Part shown: positions 15,101 to 30,100 of the stretch, piece after piece
How the letters are laid out: every line of letters begins with the position of its first letter
Numbering within the stretch: position 1 is the first letter of the stretch
NCBI GenBank assembly: GCA_022495005.1
Contig: JAGYXB010001944.1
Span: forward strand, 62,001 to 126,000
DNA from: Rhyacophila brunnea
Lineage: Eukaryota > Arthropoda > Insecta > Trichoptera > Rhyacophilidae
Reading direction: 5' to 3'
DNA: 64,000 bases
Notes under the pieces: model-generated
What the model was told of the DNA's origin: nothing
The model's input: the letters and a program-made list of their open reading frames with translations, nothing else
The model's database searches: none
Made by a program: the position numbers and the translations under genes

Positions 15101-18100
15101 AAAAGAATTTTATTTCCTTATTTGGAAAGATGTGAGAAATTATCGATTAACAACACATCATTGAAAGATATGCTTCTTAATGAATTCATCGTCAATCTTG
15201 GAAATGATGACTTGAATTTTCCTTTGGTGGTAATTACAACATATATGAGATTAAATTATTCACTATAAAATTATCTGAAAATTAGTAAGGGTATGTACTA
15301 TAAGAGTCTTTTTAACCCACTTAGTCCTTGCTCTGGATCAAACACACATTGAAATACACTCTGATCTGTTTTCCCAAACGCGCCTAAAGAAGTATAACTT
15401 CAAAAATCACATTTATTTTTATAAAATACATAAAATTTGATAACTATGTTATGTACTATCTTCAGAAAATTGTCGAGCGCTTCGGTTTGTTAACTTTTCC
15501 ATTTCAAGTACTGGTATTATAACTTATAATGGTTGAAGATTTTGTTTATGTTGGCTTTTGCATTACACACATCGGAGGATGCGAAACGATTAATCACAGA
15601 TCGCAAGGAGAGTAATGAAAAGCAGTGACATCAAAATAGATCAAAGTCGCCTAGTCAAATCTATGATATTCTTCATCATTCTTTATGGTGGTCATACTCG
15701 CGGCTTATCAAGGATCCCCCACATCACCATTTTACCTCGAGTGCACTCTACCATGGTGTGGAGTTTGTCGAGAGCTTTCCATATTTCGTATCCAAGACTG
15801 GCTGTGGGGAGAAAATACCCTGCTCCTTACCCATGTCAAGAGTCAATGTTACGATTATTTTATTTTCAATATGAAAAATTGTTATAATCTCCCACAAATA
15901 TTGCAAGTTGATCAATTCTCCCATATTTAACTAAAGAATCTTTTTGAATATTGAATATACACTTAGGAATATTAAATTAAGAACATAGATATTAGAAAAA
16001 AAAGGTTAGACCATGAGGGACTGAAACCTCATATCTTTCCACTGTCCCGGCGACTGTTCTATCCACTGCGTTATAGGTCTGCTTGTCGTTATTTGGTGCC
16101 TTGCTTGAGGCAAATCAATAGACAGTGAAAAGATGTGAGGTCCACTTGGTCTTTCAGGATTTTTTATAATACGTATGTTTTCTAAGACATTATATAAAAA
16201 TTATATATTAAGAAAACGTGATCTATATTGATATTATTGTAACAGAGTAAAAAGCCGAATGAATAAAATTATTTTTCATATAAATGAAAAAAATGGTGAA
16301 ATGAGAAGGATTCAGAAAACTCCATAAGTATAAACAAAATGTCGCCCAGTGAGTGCTTATTGGAGAAAGTTTATACTTTATCAAAATATAAACTTTCTAC
16401 ATCATCTACTACCTACACTCTACAGGGATTTTATGAGAACCTAATACATTCGCCTAGTTGCCCTAGTATGAAAATATCATTATTCATTATTTAAATTTAG
16501 TAAGAATGCGAAAATTCCATTACCATGTAGGTACTATTAAAAAATAATCAAAAACAATTTTCTTTAATTGATTATAAAGCAATATACCTACATAAGTTTA
16601 TGACTGCCTAATAGATTTTCCAATCCATCGATAAGAATGTAGTGAATATTTGAAAAGTAGATTACATTATGATAATTTTATATTTTTTCACAAATATCTA
16701 CCTGCAGGGGTCTCTGAGAGTCTGATACATTTTTTTTTAAATATGCAATATCTATATTATTCAGTGGCGAAGGCTCCATACTAAGCGATTATTTAAAGCC
16801 TTCCTTCAAGAAAACTATATCTTCAAGTATTTATTTCAAATTTAAATACATTAATATAATGTGGAATATTTTAAAATATTGAGTCATCTATGGTCAGAAT
16901 TTGAATTTAGCGACTGTTTATTAGTCAAGTTTAGAATCAAACAAAAAATTACAATCGAGTAGCGACATCTGTTTTGTTCTTTGAATGATGATTATTGACA
17001 TCATAATCGAAAATTGTTTTCTATACTTATGATGACTCATCTCTTCAGGCAAGTCTACAAATTTTGTCTCATTTGGTGAGCGCTCAAGACACCGCTTATA
17101 ACTCTTTATGCAAATTTTATTATCTATGCCTGCCGCTTTAAGCAAATAATAAATAGATAAGATGATTTTAAAAAATTATTTCTATTGGGTTCAATCAGAT
17201 ATAATTATTAATTGTTTTTAAAAATAACAAATAATTGTATCTCGTGATTATTATTTAGATTAGTTCAGTCATAGACAAACATAATTTATATCATTTTAAT
17301 TCAGTCAGATTGTTTTTCCGAACACGGTGGTAGAGTTTTATTTTGTTAGACAAAATTCAGTGATTTATTGTGTTCTGAATGTGGATAGATTATCTTATTT
17401 TGTACCCTAAGTCATTTGTCAGTGCTTTAAATATATAAGTATTTATTAAATGTCTAGTTTTCCGATTGATTCTGAAAATTGTTATAAGTATGACAGACCA
17501 AATTTTAAGAATATCATTCTCGAGTTTGACGTTTGTTAAAAAATCATATATTATCAAAGCTGGAAGGTCAAGGGTTCATTTAGATTTGCACACAGCAAAA
17601 AAAACTTATATTAGATATTATCACAACAATTTATATGACAAATATTCGTTTTTATCTGGCAGTTGTAAAATGATTCAGTGTGTCGTTGTCATTTTAGTGT
17701 GCACCTATTCATCAGTAGTAATATCGTAAGTATTATCTTCTTATCTCCCGTAAGTATACTTGACAAGTATGCTCTTTTTCTCTGATCTCCACAGCCTACC
17801 TCTTTCCAAAAGTCACCCTTCGCCACTGATATTATTTTAAGCTTAGTAATAAATAGGTGAAAATTCTAGAATGCATTGCCATTTTTTCATGATCAATCTA
17901 CCTGCAGGGTTCTATGAGAGCCTGATATATTTTTTTTTAAATATACAATATCTATATTATTTTAAGCTTAGTAAAATAGGTCAAAATACTAGAAGGCATT
18001 GCCATTTTTCATAAATAATCTACCTGTAGGGTCTTATGAGAGCCTAATACATTTTTTTTTTAATATGCAATATCTATATTATTTTAAGTTTAGTAAAATA

Positions 18101-21100
18101 GGTGAAAATTCTAGAAGGCATCTCCATTTTTCATAAACAATCTACCTGCAGGGTCTTATGAGAGCCTAATACATTTTTTTTTAAATATGCAATATTAATA
18201 TTATTTTAAGCTTAGTAATAAATAGGTGAAAATTTTAGAAGGCATTGCCATTTTTCATAAACAGTGAAATAAGCTGATTGAAATATGTACACAACTACTT
18301 TGTATAATAAGCATTTTATTTCCAACATTGGATTATATCCCATGGACACAGATATTATTGAAATGTCTAACTTTCCCTCATACAAACACCAAAAACGCTA
18401 ATAAACATATACAGTTTTTTTCTGAAAATTTGAAAACAACACCTCATTTACAGAACAGTTATGTAGAATTTGTAATTGCATAGTATTTAAATTTCATATC
18501 AATTTATCCAACTTAGTTACTCAATTAATAATAGCATGTTAATACAAATTTTATGTTTTGTAGATCTTACTTGGTGCAAAAGAGTTAAATCTAGATGTTG
18601 AACAGTGCGTAAGGATAGTGAATAATTGTCTGATGTCTCAGAATTCACAAGAACAACTCGAGTTGTGTTTTGAAATATTAGACGCATTACCAACGTCCAG
18701 GTATACTATTTTTTTTTTATGTACAGTAGAACCTAGATTATCCAGACTAATTGGATATGACAATAGTTCAGATAACAATAAATCAGGATAATAAAACATC
18801 TGTTTTACTTTCAGTATATTATTCACTTTCTTGTACACTAATTGAGCCCATATCCAGAAAACGAGCGTTATCGCGACAACACGGTTTTTTGGTAAATCGG
18901 TTTAAATTACGCGGCATACACCTATGCATGTACTCACCAAATATTACTTTGATATTCTAACAATAGGTGGCAGTAGACAGTCCAAACTGACCACGCGTTG
19001 CACGCTGTTTGTCAGTATATCATAATATCTATGCCGTACACGACATACAGTCCAACCAACTTATCTGAATAACGACCAATAATGGAATTACTAGAACCCA
19101 TATGGACGCCATATTGAATACGCCATTCCAATGTCAGATTCTGTCCAGTTACGAGTGTTGATTGGGTAGTTTTCGACTATGGTTCCCCCATAAATTCTTC
19201 AGATAAGTTTGCGGCACTGTACACACAATTCGTGCTTACGGACGTTCACGGCATTTTCATTTGTTATTGCGATAAATATTTTTTACTCTTCAGAGTATAA
19301 AATCTGAATCTATTTGTTCTAAAAAAGGCGTGCCCTTGATGAAACTAACTACAGTATAACCTCATTTTTACGTGCCCGGAATTCACGTTTTCCCAGCAAT
19401 TCCGTGTAATTTTTTCAGTCCCGATGTATTTCAGTACATTTAAATACCCGCATTTACGTTTTTCTTTCCCGCGATTTACGTCGGAAATATTCAAAATATG
19501 CGAGTTACGCGCACTTCTGAAAAACTGTCTGATGAAGAAGAGGTTGATAGTCCAACAAAAGAAGAAGCAATGAGGTTCACCGAGGGTTTAAAAACCTACT
19601 TTACAAGCGTTGCTGATATTCAAGATGACACTTTTAAATGTTTATATAGTCTTGAAAGAGAATTACATAACAAAATAACAAAAATGCAACAAACATGATT
19701 TTTCCAATAAAAATTTTAATTGAACGTTGTTTTTTAATAAAACTTTATTTTTTTAGAAACATAAAATTTAAATGTTCTTTTTTTCAATACCCCCCTTTTA
19801 CATTTTCCCTCCAATTAGGTTTTTTTTTCCAGTCCCTTAAAAAACGTAAAATAGGGGTTATACTGTATTACGTCAAAAACGAATAGTGGTCAAAATTATA
19901 AAACTTTTAAAGGAAATATTATCAAGAAAATATACTTTGATGTATATGGGTAAGTGCTGTCAGAAGTTGTGCAACACTATTTTTTCAGCCGTTGAACAAA
20001 ATAAATTATTTTCCAAGTCTTGGGAAATGGGAAATTAAAACCAACGAGATGCAAGTAAATGGAAGACATTTTGTCTTGTTTGCCTTTTGTGAAGCCAACA
20101 AAGTGCTGATTGGTTAAAAAATATATTTGAATTTATCCCAATAAATGTTGGAAATGGACCTCCTGATGAAGACATCACTTCAAGTGACTCACTTAAAAAC
20201 TTAGGGCAAAAGATATTACCATCAAAATCAGAGTTGTTCGATTATTTTATGTTATATGGAAAAACAGCGTTAAATTTGTTACCGTATATTTTATTATAAA
20301 CATGGTGGTTTATCCAATTAAGTTTTTTTGTTTAATAAACCGCATTCTCAATTACTCAAGCTATATAATTTTGTTCATCAGAATTAAATATTTTCGATAA
20401 CGGGTACCTATCTCCACAACAACCAACTGAAATGTTTAACTGCCAATATCTCTGAACGCCGTTTTCAGGATAACGCTCGTTTTCCGGATATGGGCTCAAT
20501 TATATATTTTTCTTATAATCATATGAAACTTATGATCAAAAAGGAATCTGGAAAATCGAGGTTATACTGTATATATAAACAATCCATTTCATAGTAGTAT
20601 AATGTGATGGAGTTATTCAATTTCATGTACCTATAAATAAATTAATCTTTAAAAATTACAGTGATGGAAGTGTGGCGCCATCATATTTGGTTGCATCCTT
20701 GGACGAAATGAGGCGTTTATTAAACGCTTGCTCTATCATGGAGTCACATGGCGTCCACGTAACATTTGCAGAATTGAAATCCGTCATCAAAGATCCAGCC
20801 AAAGTGAAATCACTCCTGACCAGCATGGCAAGTTTTGCCTCAAATAAGTAAGCTACATTAATTATTTATTTTCATAATGATATCATAATGATTGTGTTAC
20901 ATATTTGTGTTATTCGGCCACATCTATGTGTCAATTTTTGTCGAAAACGTTCTTTAAAAACCATTTAATACAAGGGTATTAAAGAAAATGTTCTTATATA
21001 TTATAGAGATGGACTCTAAACATATTAACATGAGTCAAAGACCTCTGTTATTTGCTTCATTTTCAATTGGTTAGGCTCCAGCTCTATCAAGAAAGGTATT

Positions 21101-24100
21101 CTTCGGCATCTTAATTCAAACACATTTAATTTTATTTTATTTATGTATAATTGCATCCTACAGGAACATTGAAAAGTTGTTTATTTTCAATAGCAGTTAC
21201 CGCTCTTCATTTCAGTTATTATTTTTCACACCCGAACACCATAGATAATAATATTATCCCTGATCAGTGCCACGGACGAGTTAACTCGCCAAAGCATGTA
21301 TGTCGCATCAGGCCACGGACGAGTTAACTCGCGGGATCTTGTAAACGTCATAACTTCTGAATGAACTGTTTGTGTATATTTTCTAAACAATATTTATCAT
21401 TTTAGTGTGAAAATATTCACGTTAAACTCGAGAAACATGTTGATTTAGTAAATTTTCACAAATATTTATCATTCTGTTCCTATTTCATATTTTTTAAGGG
21501 ATTTATTTTATTCCAAAAATAGTTGGCACTTGTAGGCCACCTAGTAAAAATTCGCAGACAAATTTTAGCTAATACATATAAATTTTTTAATTTAGATACA
21601 TAAATAATATAGATATGAAGTCTTAAGATACGACATTATCTAATGGAAATATGTTCATATTAAATATGTTATACAGGGAACATATTGTTTTAATCCAAAG
21701 TACGACTTCTATAAACGTCGTGTCGTATTCCGTTCCACAGTAAAGGACTTCAATGGACGTCCTGTCATATCACATCTGACAGAATACAACGTTTATGGAC
21801 GTTGTGTCCGCGAACGTGTTAAGAGTTTGTTATAAATAATAATATTGTATTTTGCAGAAATCAATCACGAAAATCGGATGATTGGAATGACCTTTTATCA
21901 GATATGTTAGATTTGCACTCCAAAGTATTTTCCTGCGTTGATATTGAGTTATGTTACGAGGTATGTAGTACCAGATTTCATATTGTGCATATTGAAATAT
22001 GTAGGTCATAATATGTTTCATTATAAATAATGCAAGCTATTTTTTTTCAGACCTTTGCAATCTCTTTGTTATCATCTGCCAACAAAAACAGTATTCTCGC
22101 CGCAAAGAGTGTTTTGACACGCCGTTCAAACGAAAAACTAAGCACAACCGTGGAACAGCGGCAACACAAGTTGACAAAAGTTAAATCCTCTCAAAAGATT
22201 GTAGCTATCCAGAAAGTGCCCTATGAAAGAAGTGTCACTCTTGTCATTGACGCAGCCAAAGAGTATTTCAATTATGCCTCAAGTATCACGGATCCAGTCT
22301 TGGAACATTCGTGGTGAGTATTTTAATGCAAAATGGCAAAAACAATTTTATGTAGTTAATTTTTAAATGCATGTATGTATATTGTCCGTTTATACTATGA
22401 AAGTTTCTTTATGAGTTTTTGTTAAATGGAAAGGATTTTTTTAAATCTCTAATTAATATTTATTTTTTACTGGTTTTTCCAGGGAATGTCTACAATTGAT
22501 CTTAGAGGACAATATCGTAATTCAAGAAGAGAAGGATTTAAATCTGTCCCTACAAATTCTAGCAGAATTCGAAATGAGCATCTTCCCAATTGAAGGTTTG
22601 CTTATTATAATATCTGCATTTATATATAAAAAAAATTAACTATAAAGACCGGATGCTTAGTCGTATTTAACTACTGCTTAACATTAGGCAGCTGATATCG
22701 GCCATTTAGTAATTAGTAACACCAGTAACAATCATAATATTTTGTTGGAATTTCTAAATGAAAATCAGGCTCATTATAATATTACACCATGAGTTTAAAA
22801 GTGTAACAAGTGCAAATTTTTGAATTTCGAGTTTTAAACAAGAAACAACTACAAATTAATGTCAAGGGCTCTATAACGGAAAAATGAAACAATTGTATAC
22901 TTAATAATTTTCATTAAAATATACAGGTAATTTTGTTTTACAATATGTTCAAAGAAATTCTTACAAAATAAAAACTTCAAACCCTCATATCTCTGAATTG
23001 TCATTTGCACTTACTATGGTTTTACTCTCACGATGTGATATATTTACGCCAATTCTGTGTATGAGATAATTGACTATTTTGATAGATATCACATGTGTTC
23101 TCAAATCTGCCGCTATATAGTGGCAGTGCCAAATTCAACAGTGACATACACACCTGCAAGTGTTTATGTTTCATAATAAGTTTTGTAATGTATTCCAGTT
23201 AGACTCAACACAAACAAGCTCGGACTGATTGAAGATTGCCTTAACTTCAATGACAAAGCGTATAAATCAGTTGAGAAATTACTCCAGCTTGCCAAGCTTC
23301 TTCGTATATCAGACGAAGACGATAGAAAAAGGTATGACAACACATTCTCGCATTCTTTATATTGACTAATTTGTATTGTTGTTTTAATAAAAGTGATTAT
23401 GTCTCATATGCTAGGTTACCGATTTACATTTTATAATGGCAAAATACGCATTGTAATGTTTATCAATATACTGATTTTTTCAGGGAGATTGTGATCGTGT
23501 CTCTATGTGCAGAGAAAGGTCTCGAGATTGATGATATTGAAGAGACAAAGAAGCTTTGCAGGAGATTGGTGAAAGTGAGTGAGGGAGCAGCGGCCATGGC
23601 CGGCGTGAAAGCCGCCCACAGACTGGGAGCTGATCAGAGACTCGGCGATCATTTACTTCGGAGGGATCTACTCAACATTGCTCTCATGCACTGCGATGCG
23701 GCAAACATTGAAAGCATTTTACAAATAAGGTAAACACCTTGATAAAACCTTCTTTAGAAGACGGAGCCGAAATATATTATGAAAGTGATGCTATAGTGAA
23801 ATTATAATGAAATAATTTAACCATGCACAGATGCGATTTATTCTTGTGCACAGCAATTAGGCTGGGCAAATGTGATTATTATTACGGTTGCTATTGTGGA
23901 CTGTACATACATTAACAATATTGCATCGTTTTCTCTCACTCGGCAACCCTTCGACTATATTTATTCAATACTATTGAATTGCATACTAATGTATCAGTGT
24001 CATAACTATTGCACACTAATTATTGTTTTCATTGAATTAAGAATACAAATTGCAGATTAGATTAAATTATAACTTATTTAGAATCATGATATCACATACA

Positions 24101-27100
24101 TATATAACATACATAATATAACAACGAAAGGTTAAAAGACTTCCATAGACGCTGATTGTGAATAATATAATAAATAGTAGGTATACATAGCAAAAAATTT
24201 TCAATGCGTTTTACCTAAAGAATATAATTTTTGCTATGGGTACCAACTTAACAACACTATAAACTTTTCAAAATCCTCATCAAGCATTCTAACACTAAAA
24301 GCTCATAAAACTCTATTGAGCTATTTATAGTCCATATTCAATCTCTTTGGTAAAAACTCAGTATTTATTCATGTAGACAAGTGTATTGTCCATAGATACT
24401 ATGATTGTTTTAATTCATTTCAGATCATCTGTTGAAGCGGAAATGTTGCAGACGGAAATAAGTAATTTGGTGAACATTACCAAATTGAATGCAAGACATA
24501 ATATACAAGACAGCATCGAATCCACGGATGATGACTATGTGGATGCCCTGACTTCGGTTTGTATTCTTGAATAAGTACAATAATATATTTTTTTACCTTT
24601 TTACGAGTACCTACATATTATTATTATTATGACTAAAAAAATGTTTTTCATCTATGGTATTGTCATATTTTATTTATTATCGACGCCAAAATCGGTACAT
24701 GTGAAAATCTTTGTCCCCATTTACTTTAAGTTCTTCTGTAAATAATAACATATTGTCTCTTTAGCCTACCAGCGAAAACAAGATTCTGACGGCAGTTCAA
24801 TATATTGAAGATTACCTTCAAAAACCCATTCAAGCCCTCAATGATAAAAGAAACTTATGGATGGATAATCACGGTGCTCCGTAAGTTTGAACATTTCTTA
24901 AGGAACCATATTAGAAATTGAATACTGCTTGTCCAAATTATGTTATCGACAGATTTATTCAATACAATTTGATAGGTACCTATATAATTACCCGTGTATA
25001 TCTATTCCAACACGTGGTGAAATTAAAAAGATACAGTGTCCCTGAATTGGCAATGTATTCTTAATATAATTCAAATGGACAGACGCTATTATAGTGCTTG
25101 TACACGTGCTTAGATTTAATGACATCAATAGTGTGTAAATTAAACTACAATACTCTCTCAGTAATCTGCCACCCCAAAAACCTGACAAGTGTCTAATTAG
25201 TGAAAACGGCGGATTATAGTGCATAAATACAAAATGTTGTAAAAATTAAGACAGATATTTCGTAAAAATACTTTTTATTGAGAAATATGTACTAGCAACT
25301 TTTTTTATGATCAAAATCAATTATGTATTAAATTATATGTATGTAGTTAATAAGTTAGTAAGTTTTAGTGCTAACACCACGACTGGCGCGTTTGGAGCAG
25401 TTGGCCATTAGATATAATTAATGTGTTATTTAAATGTGGTAATTAAAAGGTCAGCAGTGTTTACACGTGCATTTTCTTATTACGGCTGCGATAATACGTA
25501 CTGTCAGTAGTAAAAGGGGTATTAAATTCGTTCAATATTAAATTATTGACAATTTTTAACTGTGTATATCAAAGGAAAGCAGGAATTATTTCTTTGAATG
25601 AATCAAAATTGTATTTTATTTATCAGGACACACAAGGAGCCGGTGCCAGAAACGAAACATAAATTTTTGAGTGATTATAAAATATCTTGCCATACGTTCT
25701 ACAAAGTTCTTTTCAAAGACTGTCACATGTCCACCTTTGCCACTCAATATGACAAATTTTCAACACCGGACGGATCAGAAAAACAACTTGTACTGCTGCA
25801 AGCGTTGATAAGGAATAATTTACTTCAAGAATGTATTAATTTCGGTAACTCTGATACCAGCTCGCCAGAAGGTAATCTACTTTTGCCATATTTTAAACAA
25901 GCCATAATAGCGCCTGTACACATGCATGGATTTAGTGGCAGCAATAGTGTGTATTTTAATATTTTAAACTATCGTGACAATAACTCGTCAGCTGATTGCA
26001 GAACTATTTACAATAACTTACATTTGAAATTTTTGAGGAGAGAGTTTTTTGAAACAACTTGCTGAAATTATTTATTATCTTTATGGATAAATAGATGCAT
26101 CATATTTTAGTAGGATTATTGATGAAAAAAATGGTGCATACACTTGAACATATAAATAATAAATAACTGAAGTAGGCTGTTTCAAAAAACTCTTCTGCAA
26201 AATATTTCAAATGTGAGTTAGAAGAGATCTGCAATCAGCTGACGAACTGTTTACATGTAAAAGTGCTGACTGTCTCTCCAATCTCATTCTTAAAGAGTAA
26301 ACGAGACGCGATGTTGTCATTTTATGGTACTATTTGACAGATCATAAAAATCGGTTAACCTCAAAATGAATCTCTCCGCGGTGTAGTTCGTTTTTTTGCC
26401 AGCAGTTCGCCAATATCGTTCTACTGCACAGGCGCAGATCGAAAAAATCCCAACTGTCGTATGAAAATTCAGAAGCTTCCAAACTTTTTTGATTCATGCA
26501 TGCAATCTTGTAACTTGTTATATATTGTTTTTCAATTTGTGTATGAGTCAGAGTATGGACTTAATAGGTTGAGCAAGTGGCTGACATCCATTTCTCATAA
26601 AAAAACAAAATCTGTTTATACAAACCCTCCACTCTGTGGAGGCCCATCTGATCTTATTAGGATCAGACATGGTTGGATAATAATACGTACTGTCAGCAGT
26701 AAATCCATGCATGTGTAAACGGGGTATAATATCGCTATAATTGATTGTTTTACAATAGTATAGGTAGGTACCTACTGAATATTGATTGAATTATTTTTTT
26801 ATGATTCCAGCTCTCGTCCAATGTGCTGAATATTTGTTAAGTGAAGATACAGCTTTATCAATATCTCACTTAATGAGTGTATACGATATGTCAATTTCAA
26901 ATAATTATTTATTCAACATACCTCTGGACGCGAGATCAGTTTGCTGTTTTCTGTATTATTATTCCTTGGTGAATTACATAGAGATGCATAATTTACCTGA
27001 CGATGCCTTCTTTGAACTGCCGTCAAAGGTAAGTACTTATTTCAATCAACTATAATTTATTATCGCTTATGGGAATAAACAACTCAATCTGTGTCAGCAT

Positions 27101-30100
27101 ATTGATCGGCGATATTAAATATCCATTTCCCGCAGTGTCCAATTATGGCAAACTCAGTAAATAGCTGACTGCAATGATTATTTCTGCGACATCCATTTTT
27201 CCACATAGTCAGCCATATCCGATGACGCAAACTCCATATAGTAGCTGACTCAATTATAATAATTATTTCCTAAATATTCTTTTCAAGATATTATTTTGAT
27301 TGTGAGTATGTCAATAAATAACGGATCATAATTCATTGGACATGTCACTCGAATATAAGTTCCTGTTCTGTTAGTATCGCAGTCTCTATATCGCCCCGCA
27401 AAACATCTCATTCTACTGAGATTCGGACCTCGGAACAGTACCATAAATATTGTAACATATCTACGGTAACATACTCTTGTACCGGCTGTTTACGCTACAA
27501 ATAAAACTCGCTCCTCCATCCATCGGAGCAACCACCAAATTTCAACTTCCTCATCCACAACACCATGACCCCCACACGCTCATCAATATTTTCTGTCACT
27601 AAATCTCAGTGATATAAAAAGATAACCTAAAATCTGGCAATGTTTTTCTCTTAAGTGTTTATGTAAAGTTCTCCTGTCACGCTCAATTTTCATCTTCTTC
27701 CCGTTTACACAGAGACTTGAAATTCGGTACACAGATTCTAATGCGTTGACAATACATTCTACTAAAATTTGGGTGTCATCCTGTACTCCAAAGATGGGAT
27801 CTCCTTACAATGTTCTTCAAAAAAACTTTGTTTAAACAAGCTGTGATAGGATCATGTACCTAAAATATACTTTATTTTATTCAAAAAATTATAATAATTG
27901 TAAATATCAGTGGCGTGTGGTTTTTCTTGTATGGATTCTGTTGAAAAAAGTACATAATAAAATAACTACTGTTTGCTACATATCATCAACTTGAGAGCGT
28001 TGTAAGTAATTGTATCTTGGCGCATGGCCGGTGAAACAGTATAGCGTGTGGTGTTGCAATGTGGCAGCTCTATATTCTAAAAATATATATATATAATTTT
28101 AATAATGCAGAATATTTAAGAAAAGTAAAGTTTAGTAAATAGAAATTTACAACATACAGTATAACCCCTATTTTACGTTTTTTAAGGGACTGAAAAAAAA
28201 AACCTAATTGGAGGGAAAATGTAAAAGGGGGGGGGGTATTGAAAAAAAGAACATTTAAATTTTATGTTTCTAAAAAAATAACGTTTTATTAAAAAACAAC
28301 ATTTAATTAAAATTTTTATTAAAAAATCGGGCCAATCACAGCGTCGCTCGCCGACCAATCACCGTGCCCCGTTCTAAAGACACGGAGTTTTCCCTCCAAA
28401 CACCTTACGCCGTTCGAATGTCACGACCCAATCATTGTCAAGCGCGCGTAACTCGCATATTTTGAATATATCCAACGTAAATCGCGGGAAAGAAAAACGT
28501 AAATGCGGGTATTAAATGTACTGAAATACATCGGGACTGAAAAAATTTCACGCAATTGCCGGGAAAACGTGAATTCCGGGCACGTAAAAACGAGGTTATA
28601 CTGTATATGATTACACAATAAATACCTTCGAGAGAAGAAAAAGCTTCGTAACTACAGCATCTATGGACCGCATGCCACTGGTGACTATGTATTTGTATTT
28701 AAAAATGAGTGGTTGGTTTTCAAGAATGAAATCACGTAATAGATGCTTGGTAAGCAAACATTTAATTTTTACTAGTTATTAAAGCTACGCCTTTTCCATA
28801 AACTAAATATCATGTTCCTTTGAGCTATGAGAACAATGATTCCTTTTTTTATAACAACAACATAATGTAAAATAACATTTATAGTATTTTCAGTTGTATT
28901 ATTTTGTAGTGGAACAATATAACCTTGAACTTGTACAGATTGTGAATAGGGGTAATTAATTATCGCTATCAATACTATTTCCGATTACTCTTACGTGAAG
29001 CCTATTATATCGTTTTCATTCACTCGACGTCACTCTAACTAGGTCATATTATCTGTCAAAACTATCGAACCTCACGTTTATGTGGTATGTTTATAGTATT
29101 CGTATTGCCATGTGATACCATTAATTACTGTATCTTTTTTTAGTTGGTATCTAATATAATTAAAGAAATTGAATTGCTGCCACCAGAAGATGTGAAATAT
29201 GCCAAACAGGAACTGCTTAATTGCCGTGATCGTTTCTTGGAATTGGTGGAAGGAGAACGCTTGAATCATCTCGGTTGTGATGTTGATATCGGTCTATTTA
29301 GTACAGATGCAGCATATAGAAAGGAAGCAATAATCAACTTATCCAGGTGAGATTATTCTATCATATAGCGTAATTTTAATGTTATTTACTTAAATTATTT
29401 TCAAATTTACAAACAATCTCTTAATCTTATTTGCCGTAATTATTTCTTCTTTTGTTTTTTTACACTAAATCAGTAGGTATAATTTAATGTTCCAATTTCT
29501 TGTTTAAAGAACATCGAATGTCGAGAATTACAACTTGGCCAAAGATTTAGCAAAAAAATATGGAATCGGCGAACAAGAAATTGCAGTCAACCATATATCA
29601 TACATCATATTGCATCACAAGACTGTGGGTGTTGCTGAAAGTACTAAATTTATAACTGAACCCGATTTGATTGCCAAACTGATTATGGATGCCGCCAATT
29701 CAATACAAAGGTAATGTTTACAAAGTTTCAAAATTGTTATAATTTTAATTATGTTTTAATACGTAGCACTTTATAGACCAGTGTTTCCGAAAGTGGGGTA
29801 CGGGATGAGTTTGGTGGGGGTACGCGCTGCACCGGGCTTTGGCTGCGCCTGGTGCAACAAGCATTAATACGACATCAATACAACATCCATGCTAGAAGGT
29901 TTATTGCATGCGGAAGAAGAGCAATTAATTGTTGGAAATAGCTTCAGACGGATTCTTGAAAATAAATATAAGGAGTGTACTTTAACATCACTCTGGTTGC
30001 AATTGTGTATCCAGTTTTAACACAGAAAGTCCTGAAATACATCTTTCCTTTTCCAACTTCATATCTATGTGTGTAGATATTAACTCAAAGAAAAGGAACA

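Larger units (their letters stand above)
18724..20569. mobile_element. Tigger-type element carrying two nested TA elements
   Basis: Left end CAGTAGAACCTAGATTATCC and right end (complement) CAGTATAACCTCGATTTTCC are flanked by TA (18722-18723, 20570-20571). A second inverted block, ATTGAGCCCATATCC plus GAAAACGAGCGTTATC, lies at 18840-18873 and inverted at about 20470-20505, so the terminal inverted repeats are long. Inside sit a 172-bp element (19048-19219) and a 514-bp element (19352-19865). It lies in NBAS intron 18. Confidence 0.65.
7432..23729 (+). other. NBAS: NBAS exons 11-24: acidic linker and Sec39-type domain
   Basis: Exons: 7432-7665, 7762-7887, 8495-8618, 9268-9416, 10428-10729, 13099-13420, 15071-15229, 18564-18700, 20662-20847, 21858-21960, 22051-22313, 22483-22595, 23199-23331, 23484-23729 (residues 442-1306). 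Exon 11 opens with an acidic/serine stretch and then YIITDMERFQPKLKKL, matching the family's MERF segment. Exon 12 has LAQKYDLDCDLVYQQQWR. Exon 15 has NIPETLDPVAYRGLLPE and REKDWCE. Exon 17 has FPYLERCEKLS. Exon 21 has YERSVTLVIDAAKEYFN. Sec39 homology in this family lies over exons 15-24. Introns 15 to 18 are long because of insertions (Tigger at 11.5 kb, tandem array plus hAT at 16.7-18.3 kb, composite Tigger at 18.7-20.6 kb). Confidence 0.93.
25907..26728 (+). mobile_element. MITE of the GCATGGATTTACT family with two nested insertions
   Basis: Ends GTACACATGCATGGATTTAG and (complement) TTTACACATGCATGGATTTA are inverted repeats. Without insertions the sequence matches the copy at 48201-48592 in reverse. 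It is interrupted by a 259-bp foldback (25986-26244) and a SINE (26516-26674). It starts 36 nt downstream of the NBAS exon 27 donor, so the apparent long open frame continuing past 25871 is not coding. Confidence 0.7.

Noticed and set aside
15615..15930. Two overlapping plus-strand frames in NBAS intron 17
   Set aside because: Weak composition, no domain, no acceptor/donor pair that keeps the NBAS frame; FPLV joins directly to ILLGAKE in exon 18.
17840..18262. CRISPR-like array
   Set aside because: Units are about 123 bp with no unique spacers, in a eukaryotic intron; it is an ordinary minisatellite.
25872..26065. Continuation of the NBAS exon 27 open frame to 26065
   Set aside because: The donor at 25872 and the in-phase acceptor at 26810 restore conserved NBAS sequence, and the extra codons lie largely in a MITE (25907-26728).
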